Shown one piece after another: positions 1 to 6,327 of a DNA stretch of 7,044 nt. This stretch comes from Desulfobacterales bacterium (GTDB lineage: Bacteria; Desulfobacterota; Desulfobacteria; Desulfobacterales; Desulfosalsimonadaceae): assembly GCA_029933295.1 (NCBI GenBank), contig JAOZOL010000014.1:1-7044 (forward strand), read 5' to 3'. Made by a program: the position numbers and the translations under genes. The notes below the pieces were generated by a model, which saw only the letters and a list, made by a program, of their open reading frames with translations, was not told where the DNA came from and ran no database searches. How positions within the stretch are numbered: position 1 is the stretch's first letter; the number at the start of each line of letters is the position of its first letter.

Positions 1-1533
1 AACAAACCGTAGTATGGGTTTGGGGGTATATTTGTATGCTGGATTTTCTTCTAAAAACGGATACTGGGTCTGGAGACAAAAAATAGCGGAGTTCGTCATT
101 TCCATCAGGTTTTGCAAAAAAACAACAAAATGTGCCTTGGCTTTTGTGCCGTGGGGACTTAAATACGCTTTTTCTCCACCACCTAAGGGATCGGTTTCAA
201 CTGCATGGGTTGCGCCGGAAAGATGGGTGGCCCCGCAGTTGGCGGTCGCGTATCCAAGTCCCTGTCCGGTGCAGCCCCGAGGATCATAACCGGCCATTTC
301 AAGACCTTTTACATGATTTGCAAAATCCTCACCGCCGTATTTTTCAGACAGGCGCTTCACGCCTTCAGCCAGATCATTGCCCAAACCCCGTCGATATGCG
401 ATATCTTCGATGGTCTTACCGATATTACCGGCTTCCCCGAATTTCAGATCACTTGTCAGCATCCCTTTTTCATTCAGTTCCATGGCAAATCCAATGGCGC
501 CGCCAGTACTGATGGAATCAAGCCCCAGACGATTTAACATATCATTCCATTGCGCGATTTCATTGAGGTCTCCCATCATCAAATTTGAACCCATCAGCGC
601 AAGGGTCTCATATTCCGGAGAGACCAGTTCTTTATTATTGAATTTTCCGATTCGGCCGCATTGCATTGGACATCCGGGGCAACCGTGATTCTTTATTTTA
701 TGATGATCTCGAATTTTTTCCGCACTGAGATCTTCCCATTTTTCAAAGCGTGATTTTGTAAAGTTTCTCACCGGCATAATGGCAGCGCTCCCATATGCCC
801 GGACGTTTTGCGCTGTTCCCAGTTCCCGAAGCCTTCTGCCTGAGTTATCATGGGCACGTACTTTTTTACGGGCAATGGTAAGCGCTTTTTGAAACCGGGC
901 CGGATCAGCCACCACTACTTTGCGATTCCCCCTGGCAACGATTCCTTTTAAATTTTTAGAGCCCATCACTGCACCCATCCCGCATCTGCCGGCAACACGT
1001 TTATCCGAAGCAATAACAGCAAACCGAACAAGATTTTCTCCTGCCGGGCCAATCACGACCCAGTCTCCTTCATCTTTGCGGGATTCCTGGAAATCAGAGG
1101 TATCCATTCCCCAGGAGTCCGAAGCATCATTAATCGCCACATCACCGTTATCAATACTGATATAAACCGGAGCGTCTGCCCGTCCCCTGATCATAATGCC
1201 GTCATAGCCTGCTTTCTTTAAACTGATGCCGAATTTGCCGCCAACATATGAAGCGCCGAAAATTCCTGTTAACGGTGATTTACACATTACGACAAATCGT
1301 CCGCCGGCCGGTGAAGGGGTTCCTGCGGTGGGGCCTGACATCATCACCAAAATATTATCAGGAGATAGGGGGTCAATTTTAGGCTGGATATGATCATACA
1401 AAAGCTTTAAAGCCAGCCCTTTACCGCCAATGTATAAACGTCGATCCCTTGGGGAAATTTCACGAGTACTGACACTTTGGGTCGTCAGATCAATGTCAAG
1501 AACCGTGTTATTAAACGCTTTAATATCTGTCAT
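1..1533 (-). CDS. Aldehyde:ferredoxin oxidoreductase family protein (tungsten/molybdenum bis-pterin enzyme), C-terminus cut by window edge
   Basis: Reading the minus strand from an ATG at 1533 gives 511 codons with no stop, running off the left edge. Family members are usually about 580-650 residues, so roughly the last 70-140 are missing. Visible family signatures: an N-terminal AOR domain with YIGGKGLALKLLYD near residues 35-48, SGPTAGT near 69, IGPAGEN, RCGMGAVMGSKNLKGIVARG near 185-204; then the [4Fe-4S] motif CPGCPMQC (C285, C288, C292), PEYET (E309), NRLGLDSISTG (334-344), YDPRGCTGQGLGYATA, H437 and a likely fourth cluster ligand C486. The family transfers electrons between an aldehyde/acid (or, in BamB-type members, a CoA thioester) and ferredoxin in the cytoplasm. 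An in-frame ATG at 1539 is the alternative start; TAGG lies 7 nt before 1533, so 1533 is preferred. It follows the TetR gene by about 100 nt on the same strand. Family assignment is firm; substrate and metal are not known. Confidence 0.93.
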   Translation of the reverse strand, partial: MTDIKAFNNTVLDIDLTTQSVSTREISPRDRRLYIGGKGLALKLLYDHIQPKIDPLSPDNILVMMSGPTAGTPSPAGGRFVVMCKSPLTGIFGASYVGGKFGISLKKAGYDGIMIRGRADAPVYISIDNGDVAINDASDSWGMDTSDFQESRKDEGDWVVIGPAGENLVRFAVIASDKRVAGRCGMGAVMGSKNLKGIVARGNRKVVVADPARFQKALTIARKKVRAHDNSGRRLRELGTAQNVRAYGSAAIMPVRNFTKSRFEKWEDLSAEKIRDHHKIKNHGCPGCPMQCGRIGKFNNKELVSPEYETLALMGSNLMMGDLNEIAQWNDMLNRLGLDSISTGGAIGFAMELNEKGMLTSDLKFGEAGNIGKTIEDIAYRRGLGNDLAEGVKRLSEKYGGEDFANHVKGLEMAGYDPRGCTGQGLGYATANCGATHLSGATHAVETDPLGGGEKAYLSPHGTKAKAHFVVFLQNLMEMTNSAIFCLQTQYPFLEENPAYKYTPKPILRFV

Positions 1534-1539
1534 GAGCAT

Positions 1540-1632
1540 GCCTACGCTTTGTCAGTTTGAAAGATAAAAGGCAGAAGTAATTTGGATAATAACCCCTTTC
1601 TCTAAACCTGAAGCGAACTCCGTATTAATCAA
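1540..1632 (-). other. Intergenic gap between TetR gene and AOR-family gene
   Basis: About 93-99 nt lie between the TetR stop and the oxidoreductase start. No hairpin followed by a T tract is visible, so read-through from the upstream genes is possible. No convincing -35/-10 pair or -24/-12 element was found, and the ribosome site (TAGG) is weak compared with those of the upstream operon. Whether the oxidoreductase has its own promoter here is unresolved. Confidence 0.4.
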
Positions 1633-2334
1633 TTATTCTGAGGTCGCAAGATACCGGTAAATCATATTGGTAAACTCATTGATTAACCGTGCTTCATTAA
1701 TTTTAATGCCAATGAATTTGGTTGTATGCGCAAGGTTCTCAGCGGCGCTGTGAATGACAATCGCTGCGGCTTCAATATCTGCTACTTTAATTTTGTTTTT
1801 GAAAAATTCAAGAAATGCGTTGATCTGTTTCAGTGCTTTTGTTTTTTCTTCATCGAACAGTTTTTTCACTTCTGGATCAGAATATCTCAGAGCTTTTGTT
1901 TCACGATGAAAATCAGAAGAAATTCCGCAAGCTCTAAATAAATTTGTAGTAAAATAACGAATTATCTCTTTTGAAAACTCTTCAAACCGGACATCGCTAT
2001 CCTGTTTCCAGATTTCTGAATAATGGTTATCCAGATATCGTTCGAGCACATCGATTAAAAGGACCTTTTTATCAGAAAAGTAAGAATAAAAGCTTCCAAT
2101 CGAAACCCCTGCCAGAGCCGCTATCTCTTTTGAATTGGTATCATGGATCCCCTTTTGAGCAAATAATTGTATTGCCGCATTCATGATACGATTTTTTTTG
2201 TTAATGCTCCTTTTCTGTTTTGGGATTCTTACTTTTTTATTATTGGCTTTCATATCTCGTATTGCGGAAATCTTAGTTGATATTTTTATCTTTACGCAGT
2301 CCACAACGTCCTTCCATATCCTCAAAAACTCCAT
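1633..2334 (-). CDS. TetR/AcrR-family transcriptional regulator
   Basis: This is a dimeric DNA-binding repressor family in which a C-terminal pocket binds a ligand and releases the operator. The N-terminal helix-turn-helix is clear: AAIQLFAQKG at about 53-62, then T66-NSKEIAALAGVS-IGSFYSYF to residue 86 and SDKK, the classic TetR_N pattern ending in FYxYFxxK. Residues from about 95 onward are the variable helical ligand domain and show no specific family I can name. The start is uncertain: the long form (ATG at 2334, 233 aa) has an unusual 27-residue extension before M28 (ATG at 2253, 206 aa), and M28 gives a normal TetR length. Neither start has a good Shine-Dalgarno sequence. It lies on the same strand as its neighbours, 95 nt after the alcohol dehydrogenase and 99 nt before the AOR-family gene, so it may regulate either or both. 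Likely autoregulated (inference). Confidence 0.92.
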   Translation of the reverse strand: MEFLRIWKDVVDCVKIKISTKISAIRDMKANNKKVRIPKQKRSINKKNRIMNAAIQLFAQKGIHDTNSKEIAALAGVSIGSFYSYFSDKKVLLIDVLERYLDNHYSEIWKQDSDVRFEEFSKEIIRYFTTNLFRACGISSDFHRETKALRYSDPEVKKLFDEEKTKALKQINAFLEFFKNKIKVADIEAAAIVIHSAAENLAHTTKFIGIKINEARLINEFTNMIYRYLATSE

Positions 2335-2429
2335 TATGTATTAGGGATTTACGGGGCCTTCATTGTGAAATAAAACTGGAAATGCAAAGTTGCGTAATAT
2401 TGACAGATCATAGTTGACCATAATCCAAT
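2335..2429 (-). promoter_or_regulatory. Intergenic region upstream of TetR gene, possible operator region
   Basis: This 95-nt AT-rich gap (176 nt if TetR starts at 2253) is the largest break within the gene run and the natural place for a TetR operator or a secondary promoter. No terminator hairpin follows the alcohol dehydrogenase stop. The only structure seen is a direct repeat of TTGAC on the plus strand (2400-2404 and 2414-2418, 14-bp period). No clear palindromic operator or strong sigma-70 promoter was recognised, so the regulatory label is inference from position. Confidence 0.25.
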
Positions 2430-3416
2430 TTATGGTTTCAGCAAAATTTTTAAAGCATTATCCGCCTTGGCCGGCGTATCAAAGGCCTCTTTGACATTGT
2501 CTAAAGAAAATTCATGGCTGATTATCGGTTTCCGATCGATTTTTCGGGTGCCAATCAATTCCGCGCATTCTTTCAGCTCTGCCGGCGTGTACATATAAGA
2601 ACCGATAACTTGAATCTGTTTTTCTACCAAAGGCTCAAGATCGATCGACACCGGAGCTTCAAACAGTCCGTTTGCAACAATTCTTCCATTGACCCCTGCG
2701 ATGGACAAAGCTTGTTTAAACACAGGTTCTCCAGGACACCCTTTTATATATCCGACCCCATCATAAATAAGATTAACCAATCCGATCCCGGTGCTTTCGA
2801 GTACTTTTTGAAACACGTCATCTTTAGCGGCATTGAAGGTCTCGTCTGCTCCCAGATCTTTGGCCAGCTTCAGGCGATGATCTAAAACATCAATCACAAA
2901 GATTTTTTGGGGCTCGATGGCAGATGCCCTGATACATTGAAGAATTCCGAGACCGATCGTACCGGCGCCAAAGATAGCGATGATTTCTCCTGAAGCGGGT
3001 TTTCCCAACTGGGTTGCGTGCATCGAGTTTGCAAGTGGTTCAATGGTTGTGGCTTCACTATAACTCAAATTATCCGGCAACAGGAAAACAGATTCATTTA
3101 AAACAGCATTAAACACTTGCCCATATTCTGCCATGCCGCCGACAACAAATGCATATACGCGATCACCGTTCTTGATGCCTTCCACTTTTTTCCCGACCTC
3201 GACCACTTCCCCGCTGACCTCGTGGCCGGGAATCAATCCAGCATCGGTCGGCAGGCAAAGGATTTCGCTAAACATCCCTTCCCTGTACATATGCAGATCA
3301 GACCCGCATATTCCACTGGCCTTAACGCTCAGCAGTATATCGCTTTCACCGATTTTTGGTTTTGGCACGTCTTCAATGGTGATACTCTTTTTTCCCTTAA
3401 AAATCGCTGCTTTCAT
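2430..3416 (-). CDS. Zinc-dependent alcohol dehydrogenase, MDR superfamily (threonine/sorbitol dehydrogenase-like)
   Basis: This is a cytoplasmic medium-chain dehydrogenase that oxidises a secondary or primary alcohol, or reduces the carbonyl, with NAD(P). Catalytic zinc ligands are visible as C37 in GICGSDLH, H65-E66 in GHEVSGEV, and E126 in the EPLA motif typical of sorbitol/threonine dehydrogenase relatives. The Rossmann nucleotide loop is GAGTIG at 150-155. At 328 residues it is somewhat short for the family (about 340-355). The loop that normally carries the four-cysteine structural zinc site, between GDRVYAF (84-90) and AEY (96-98), is absent. The ATG at 3416 is preceded by a strong GAGGTGA site, and the gene follows the 172-aa protein by 23 nt, so it belongs to the same transcript. 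The fold and dehydrogenase class are secure; the substrate is not. Confidence 0.95.
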   Translation of the reverse strand: MKAAIFKGKKSITIEDVPKPKIGESDILLSVKASGICGSDLHMYREGMFSEILCLPTDAGLIPGHEVSGEVVEVGKKVEGIKNGDRVYAFVVGGMAEYGQVFNAVLNESVFLLPDNLSYSEATTIEPLANSMHATQLGKPASGEIIAIFGAGTIGLGILQCIRASAIEPQKIFVIDVLDHRLKLAKDLGADETFNAAKDDVFQKVLESTGIGLVNLIYDGVGYIKGCPGEPVFKQALSIAGVNGRIVANGLFEAPVSIDLEPLVEKQIQVIGSYMYTPAELKECAELIGTRKIDRKPIISHEFSLDNVKEAFDTPAKADNALKILLKP

Positions 3417-3439
3417 TTAATCACCTCAGCTTGTTTATC

Positions 3440-3958
3440 TTATTTGGCCAATGGGTAATCCAAGCCATATTTTTTTACAGTACCGTCTCTATGGAGCAAA
3501 AATGCAAACAAAGACTTTCTGAAAAATGGTATATTATAGTTAATCAGAAAAAGAAGACAGTTATCATCCAGCGGCCTGAATTCGTCAGTCACTTTATTAA
3601 CAGGATAAGGGCCATCCGGATAAATAATCGCGGGCACTGTTTTTCCGTCAGCCATCGATGTAACCGTGCCGATTGTAGCCGGTGCTACTTTATGGATTTT
3701 TTCTTTTCTTCTAACAAGGTTCATTCCGGTTTTGTTCTCATAAAACTCCTTGCCAATCCACCCGGTTACACCCGTAATAAAATTACCAACCCACTCCGAT
3801 TTCCTGGTCAAAAGTGGACCTACCACTTCTCCTTCAAAACGTCCGGTCCAATCAGACGGATCGGGAATCTCTAACTTGCAAAAATAGTCTATAATTTCTT
3901 TAAGGGATTTTTTGTTTAGCTTTTGCCCCTGTATTGATGGAACTAATACGCCGCTCAT
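3440..3958 (-). CDS. Uncharacterised 172-residue protein
   Basis: I do not firmly recognise this protein. It begins MSGVLVPSIQGQ, has no signal peptide or membrane segment, and carries aromatic/glycine patterns suggestive of a beta-rich fold: DWTGRFEGE (about 36-44), EWVGNFITGVTGWIGKEFYEN (about 55-75), then PAIIYPDGPYPVNKVTDEF and LLFLINYN toward the C-terminus. The W-x-G and W-x-GK motifs followed by an IIYPDG...DEFR..DD stretch faintly recall GXWXG/DUF4334-type proteins, but that is a memory-based impression and could be wrong. The ATG at 3958 is supported by an AGGAGG site 7 nt upstream, so the gene is very likely translated. It sits between the extended SDR (18 nt upstream) and the alcohol dehydrogenase (23 nt downstream), so it probably shares their pathway, perhaps as a small-ligand binding or accessory protein (inference). 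Confidence 0.85.
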   Translation of the reverse strand: MSGVLVPSIQGQKLNKKSLKEIIDYFCKLEIPDPSDWTGRFEGEVVGPLLTRKSEWVGNFITGVTGWIGKEFYENKTGMNLVRRKEKIHKVAPATIGTVTSMADGKTVPAIIYPDGPYPVNKVTDEFRPLDDNCLLFLINYNIPFFRKSLFAFLLHRDGTVKKYGLDYPLAK

Positions 3959-3976
3959 AACATCTCCTCCTTTTTT

Positions 3977-5011
3977 TTATACATTAAACCAGCCGTTTTC
4001 CTTATACCATTTTATCGTTTCCTTTATTCCACTTTCCATGGTCGGATATTTATACTTAAAACCGGTGGCCCTGAACTTGCTGCCGTCCCAGCGTTTGTCG
4101 TAAAGTGCATAGTCAAGAGCCGCTTTTTCAAAAAGGGGGGTGGTTTTTGTAAGCCTGGCATAAAGCCCGGTAACACGCGCCACATTTCTCATGACAGGTA
4201 TAGGTACATGAAAAAGCTTCTTTTCTTTTCCAAGTAGTTCCCGGGAAACCAGGTTGAAGAAGTCAACAGTCGTCATGTTGCTTTCATCGCTGTGAAAATA
4301 GGCTTCGCCGATTGTTTCATCATGGTCAAAAGCCCAAATCACTGCCCGACACAAATCCTCTATATGACTGCCTCGTTCAATTTTGTCTCCTTTTCCAGCT
4401 ATAGGGATCATGCTTTTATTGCGATTATCATAAATATGTTTGAAAACGAGAAACAGACCGTATTCTGATCGCGGACCATAAATACCGCCCGGACGAAATA
4501 TGGTCGCCCGAAGCCCTTTTTCCTTGATGTATTTATGAACGATTTTTTCTCCTTCCCATTTGCTGATAAAGTAGTTGTTTAACGGCTCTGTTTGCTTTGG
4601 ATCATCTTCTCTAACCTCATTTCCGGGATTAGAGTTGTAACCGTGGACTCCGGCAGCTGAAAAGTGAATAAATCGATCAATACCCGCCTTGACTGCCGCA
4701 TCACAGAGATTTTCAACCGCACCTTTATTAACGGCAAAAATCACCTTGTCCGGGGTTGAATAATCATGGATGCCGGCAATATGAATGACACTGTTCACAT
4801 CCTTGAGAAGACGATCAAGACCGTTTTTTTGTGTTAAATCCGACTTTACGAATTCAACCCCCAGTGCATCGAACATGGCCCCGTAGTGTCGGCTCGACAC
4901 ATCAATGGCCCGAACCTTGAAACCGGCTTTGACAGCCTCGGCCACCATATGATGCCCGACAAAACCGGCGGCACCGGTAATTAAAACAAGTCCCCTATCT
5001 TTTTTCGACAT
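3977..5011 (-). CDS. NAD-dependent epimerase/dehydratase, 3-beta-hydroxysteroid dehydrogenase-like extended SDR
   Basis: This is an extended short-chain dehydrogenase/reductase of 344 residues, normal for the family. The nucleotide-binding glycine motif is TGAAGFVG at 12-19, and an acidic residue after beta-2 (D37 in AIDVSS) points to NAD rather than NADP. HIAG (77-80) matches the conserved HxAA-type turn. The catalytic residues are S118 in HFSAAGVHG and Y147/K151 in NNYFISK. FRPGGIYGPR (about 172-181) is the usual extended-SDR substrate-domain signature. Members act on sugar nucleotides, steroids, flavonoids or other hydroxylated compounds; the 3-beta-HSD-like resemblance and the dehydrogenase neighbours favour a small hydroxy/keto substrate over cell-wall sugars, but this is inference. 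The ATG at 5011 has a strong AGGAGG 6 nt upstream. It is 39 nt downstream of the classical SDR gene, in the same operon. Confidence 0.94.
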   Translation of the reverse strand: MSKKDRGLVLITGAAGFVGHHMVAEAVKAGFKVRAIDVSSRHYGAMFDALGVEFVKSDLTQKNGLDRLLKDVNSVIHIAGIHDYSTPDKVIFAVNKGAVENLCDAAVKAGIDRFIHFSAAGVHGYNSNPGNEVREDDPKQTEPLNNYFISKWEGEKIVHKYIKEKGLRATIFRPGGIYGPRSEYGLFLVFKHIYDNRNKSMIPIAGKGDKIERGSHIEDLCRAVIWAFDHDETIGEAYFHSDESNMTTVDFFNLVSRELLGKEKKLFHVPIPVMRNVARVTGLYARLTKTTPLFEKAALDYALYDKRWDGSKFRATGFKYKYPTMESGIKETIKWYKENGWFNV

Positions 5012-5050
5012 GACATACCTCCTATATGGTTATTTATTAAAGTTTCATAC

Positions 5051-5842
5051 TCACTTATTATTTGGTTTATGCATATTTCCAACAATACTGGTGGTAAGAT
5101 TTCTGGGAATAAGTCTTTGGCTGTATATTGACAGCTTGTTGTAAGTGCCGGGTATGCAGACCCTTTTATTTTTTTCCAAAGCGTTTAATCCAATCTTCAC
5201 TACTTCATCTGATTCCATCCATGCAAAATCAGGAAAATCGATGTTCTCGGCATCGGCAAGTGAGTGGAATTCCGTTCGAGTGGGTCCGGGACACAGACAA
5301 GTGACCTGGACATTAATATTTTGGTCTTTTAGTTCTGCGCCCAGCCCTTCTGAAAAACTGAGAATAAATGATTTAGTGGCGGCATAGACGGTAAGCCACG
5401 GCACTGCCTGAAAGGCGCCCGTTGAAGCAACATTGAGAATTTGCCCTTTTTGGTTTTTAACCATTGTTGGAAGAATTCCCATGGTTAAGGCAACCAGGCT
5501 GTTCACATTTACCCGGATAATGTTATCCCAATCATCAGGTTGTTTATCCAGCAAAAAAACTCTTGCCCCAAAACCCGCGTTGTTGATCAGAACATCAACT
5601 TCCAGATTCTGTTTTTTCAGTTCGCCTAATATATTATTCACACCATTCGGATCTATTAAGTCTGCTGAAAAAGTATGAACCCGGACAGTGTAATTTTGTT
5701 CGATTTCCTTTTTAAGCGATTCAAGCCTGTCCAAACGCCGTGCGGTAATAAAAAGATCATGACCCTGCATCGCTAATTCTCTCGCAAAACCTGCGCCAAG
5801 CCCACTGGAGGCGCCCGTAATCAAGGCAAGTTTGTTTTTCAT
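5051..5842 (-). CDS. Classical short-chain dehydrogenase/reductase (SDR)
   Basis: This is a cytoplasmic NAD(P)-dependent oxidoreductase of 263 residues, the usual classical SDR size. It shows TGASSGLG at 9-16, NNAG at 87-90, the catalytic tetrad N112, S140, Y153 and K157 (YAATK), and PGPT at 185-188. Basic residues R35-R36 after beta-2 suggest an NADP(H) preference, which contrasts with the NAD-type D37 in the neighbouring extended SDR. Overall it resembles the broad reductase group annotated as DltE/YqjQ-like, whose substrates are mostly unknown. The ATG at 5842 has GGAGG 5 nt upstream, and its first bases overlap the stop of the preceding ABM gene (ATGA), implying translational coupling. 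A carbonyl reduction or alcohol oxidation step in the operon's pathway is likely; the specific substrate is not deducible. Confidence 0.95.
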   Translation of the reverse strand: MKNKLALITGASSGLGAGFARELAMQGHDLFITARRLDRLESLKKEIEQNYTVRVHTFSADLIDPNGVNNILGELKKQNLEVDVLINNAGFGARVFLLDKQPDDWDNIIRVNVNSLVALTMGILPTMVKNQKGQILNVASTGAFQAVPWLTVYAATKSFILSFSEGLGAELKDQNINVQVTCLCPGPTRTEFHSLADAENIDFPDFAWMESDEVVKIGLNALEKNKRVCIPGTYNKLSIYSQRLIPRNLTTSIVGNMHKPNNK

Positions 5843-6150
5843 AATAGCCTCCGATGATTATTATCCAGAAGAGAAGCAATTCGAATTTTTACTAACGGAG
5901 GCTCACACAAATTGTTTATCGCCCCCAGTAAAACGTTCAGACTACTGGTCTGGAAATGATTTTCCATTGCATCCCGCTTTTGCCATTCGCCCATCAAAAA
6001 ATAGGCAGTGTCATGCTCCGTATCTTTGTAAATATTGTAACTCAGGCATCCTTTTGTCTTTCGGAACTCGTTTCGTAAGGCAAAGACAGTTTGCTCAAAC
6101 TCGATACGCTTTTCAGGAAGTACATTTATCTTTATATAGGTTATCAACAT
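5839..6150 (-). CDS. Antibiotic biosynthesis monooxygenase (ABM) domain protein, YgiN-like putative quinol monooxygenase
   Basis: This is a 103-residue protein with the dimeric alpha+beta ABM fold. It starts MLITYIKINVLPEK, followed by FRKTKGCLSYNIYKD, FLMGEWQKRDAMENHFQTS and LLGAINNLCEPPLVKI, which is the normal order of family motifs (GCLxY, EW, AxxxHxxS, P-x-V). Family members include cofactor-free quinol/anthrone monooxygenases, but many ABM proteins in anaerobes have no known oxygenase role and may bind or isomerise small ligands. I chose the ATG at 6150 because AAAGG lies about 10 nt upstream and because the longer frame beginning with TTG at 6237 would start inside a predicted sigma-54 promoter and encode a low-complexity lysine/cysteine stretch. 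Its stop overlaps the next start by 4 nt. It is the first gene of the operon. Confidence 0.85.
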   Translation of the reverse strand: MLITYIKINVLPEKRIEFEQTVFALRNEFRKTKGCLSYNIYKDTEHDTAYFLMGEWQKRDAMENHFQTSSLNVLLGAINNLCEPPLVKIRIASLLDNNHRRLL

Positions 6151-6180
6151 AGCTATTTTACCTTTCGTTGATTCTGATCT

Positions 6181-6207
6181 GCATTCTTTGCATTCTTTGC
6201 ATTTTGT
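6181..6207 (-). repeat. 9-bp tandem repeat in presumed leader
   Basis: On the plus strand the unit GCATTCTTT occurs twice in a row (6181-6198), followed by a degenerate third copy (GCATTTTGT, 6199-6207). It lies between the predicted transcription start (about 6210) and the ABM start codon, so it would be in the 5' untranslated region. It may be slippage-generated; no function is evident. Confidence 0.7.
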
Positions 6208-6220
6208 CATTTTTATAAAC

Positions 6221-6236
6221 AGCATATAGTATGCCA
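6221..6236 (-). promoter_or_regulatory. Predicted sigma-54 (-24/-12) promoter for the ABM-SDR-ADH operon
   Basis: On the minus strand the sequence reads TGGCAT-ACTAT-ATGC, against the sigma-54 consensus TGGCAC-N5-TTGC. The invariant GG (6235-6234) and GC (6223-6222) are separated by exactly 10 nt, the required spacing. A start would fall near 6210, giving a leader of about 60 nt before the ABM ATG at 6150. A gene for a sigma-54 activator ends about 230 bp upstream on the same strand, which independently supports the call. No other equally good GG-N10-GC element was noticed in the other intergenic gaps. Confidence 0.72.
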
Positions 6237-6266
6237 AAGGCTATGAGGTGCTTACAGGATGAGATA

Positions 6267-6276
6267 GACACATGTC
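6267..6276. promoter_or_regulatory. Short dyad, possible regulator half-site
   Basis: GACA-CA-TGTC is a perfect 4+4 dyad about 30 bp upstream of the -24 element. Its ATGTC half also occurs in the arms of the large inverted repeat at 6330-6375 (GACATATC and GATATGTC). It could be a binding site of the neighbouring activator, but a dyad this short can occur by chance. Confidence 0.25.
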
Positions 6277-6327
6277 AGATAGGGGTTTGTAGGATATTCG
6301 AGAAGTATGGAGAGTGAAAGAGCAAGC

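Noticed and set aside
14..1165. Several plus-strand open frames (for example 132-512, 205-537, 920-1165)
   Set aside because: They lie entirely opposite the AOR-family gene, whose minus-strand frame shows continuous family motifs; their translations show no recognisable domains.
2400..2418. Direct repeat of TTGAC as a sigma-70 -35 box or TetR operator
   Set aside because: There is no -10 element at a proper distance, no gene follows on the plus strand, and TetR operators are normally inverted repeats; kept only as a note in the intergenic entry.
3431..3874. Plus-strand frame of 147 codons opposite the unknown 172-aa gene
   Set aside because: The minus-strand gene has an AGGAGG site, operon spacing and a plausible protein composition; the plus-strand frame lacks these and runs against all neighbouring genes.
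6151..6237. N-terminal extension of the ABM gene from a TTG at 6237
   Set aside because: The TTG lies at the -24 promoter element, has no ribosome site, and the added residues are a repeat-derived KECKEC-type stretch absent from ABM proteins; the ATG at 6150 is better.
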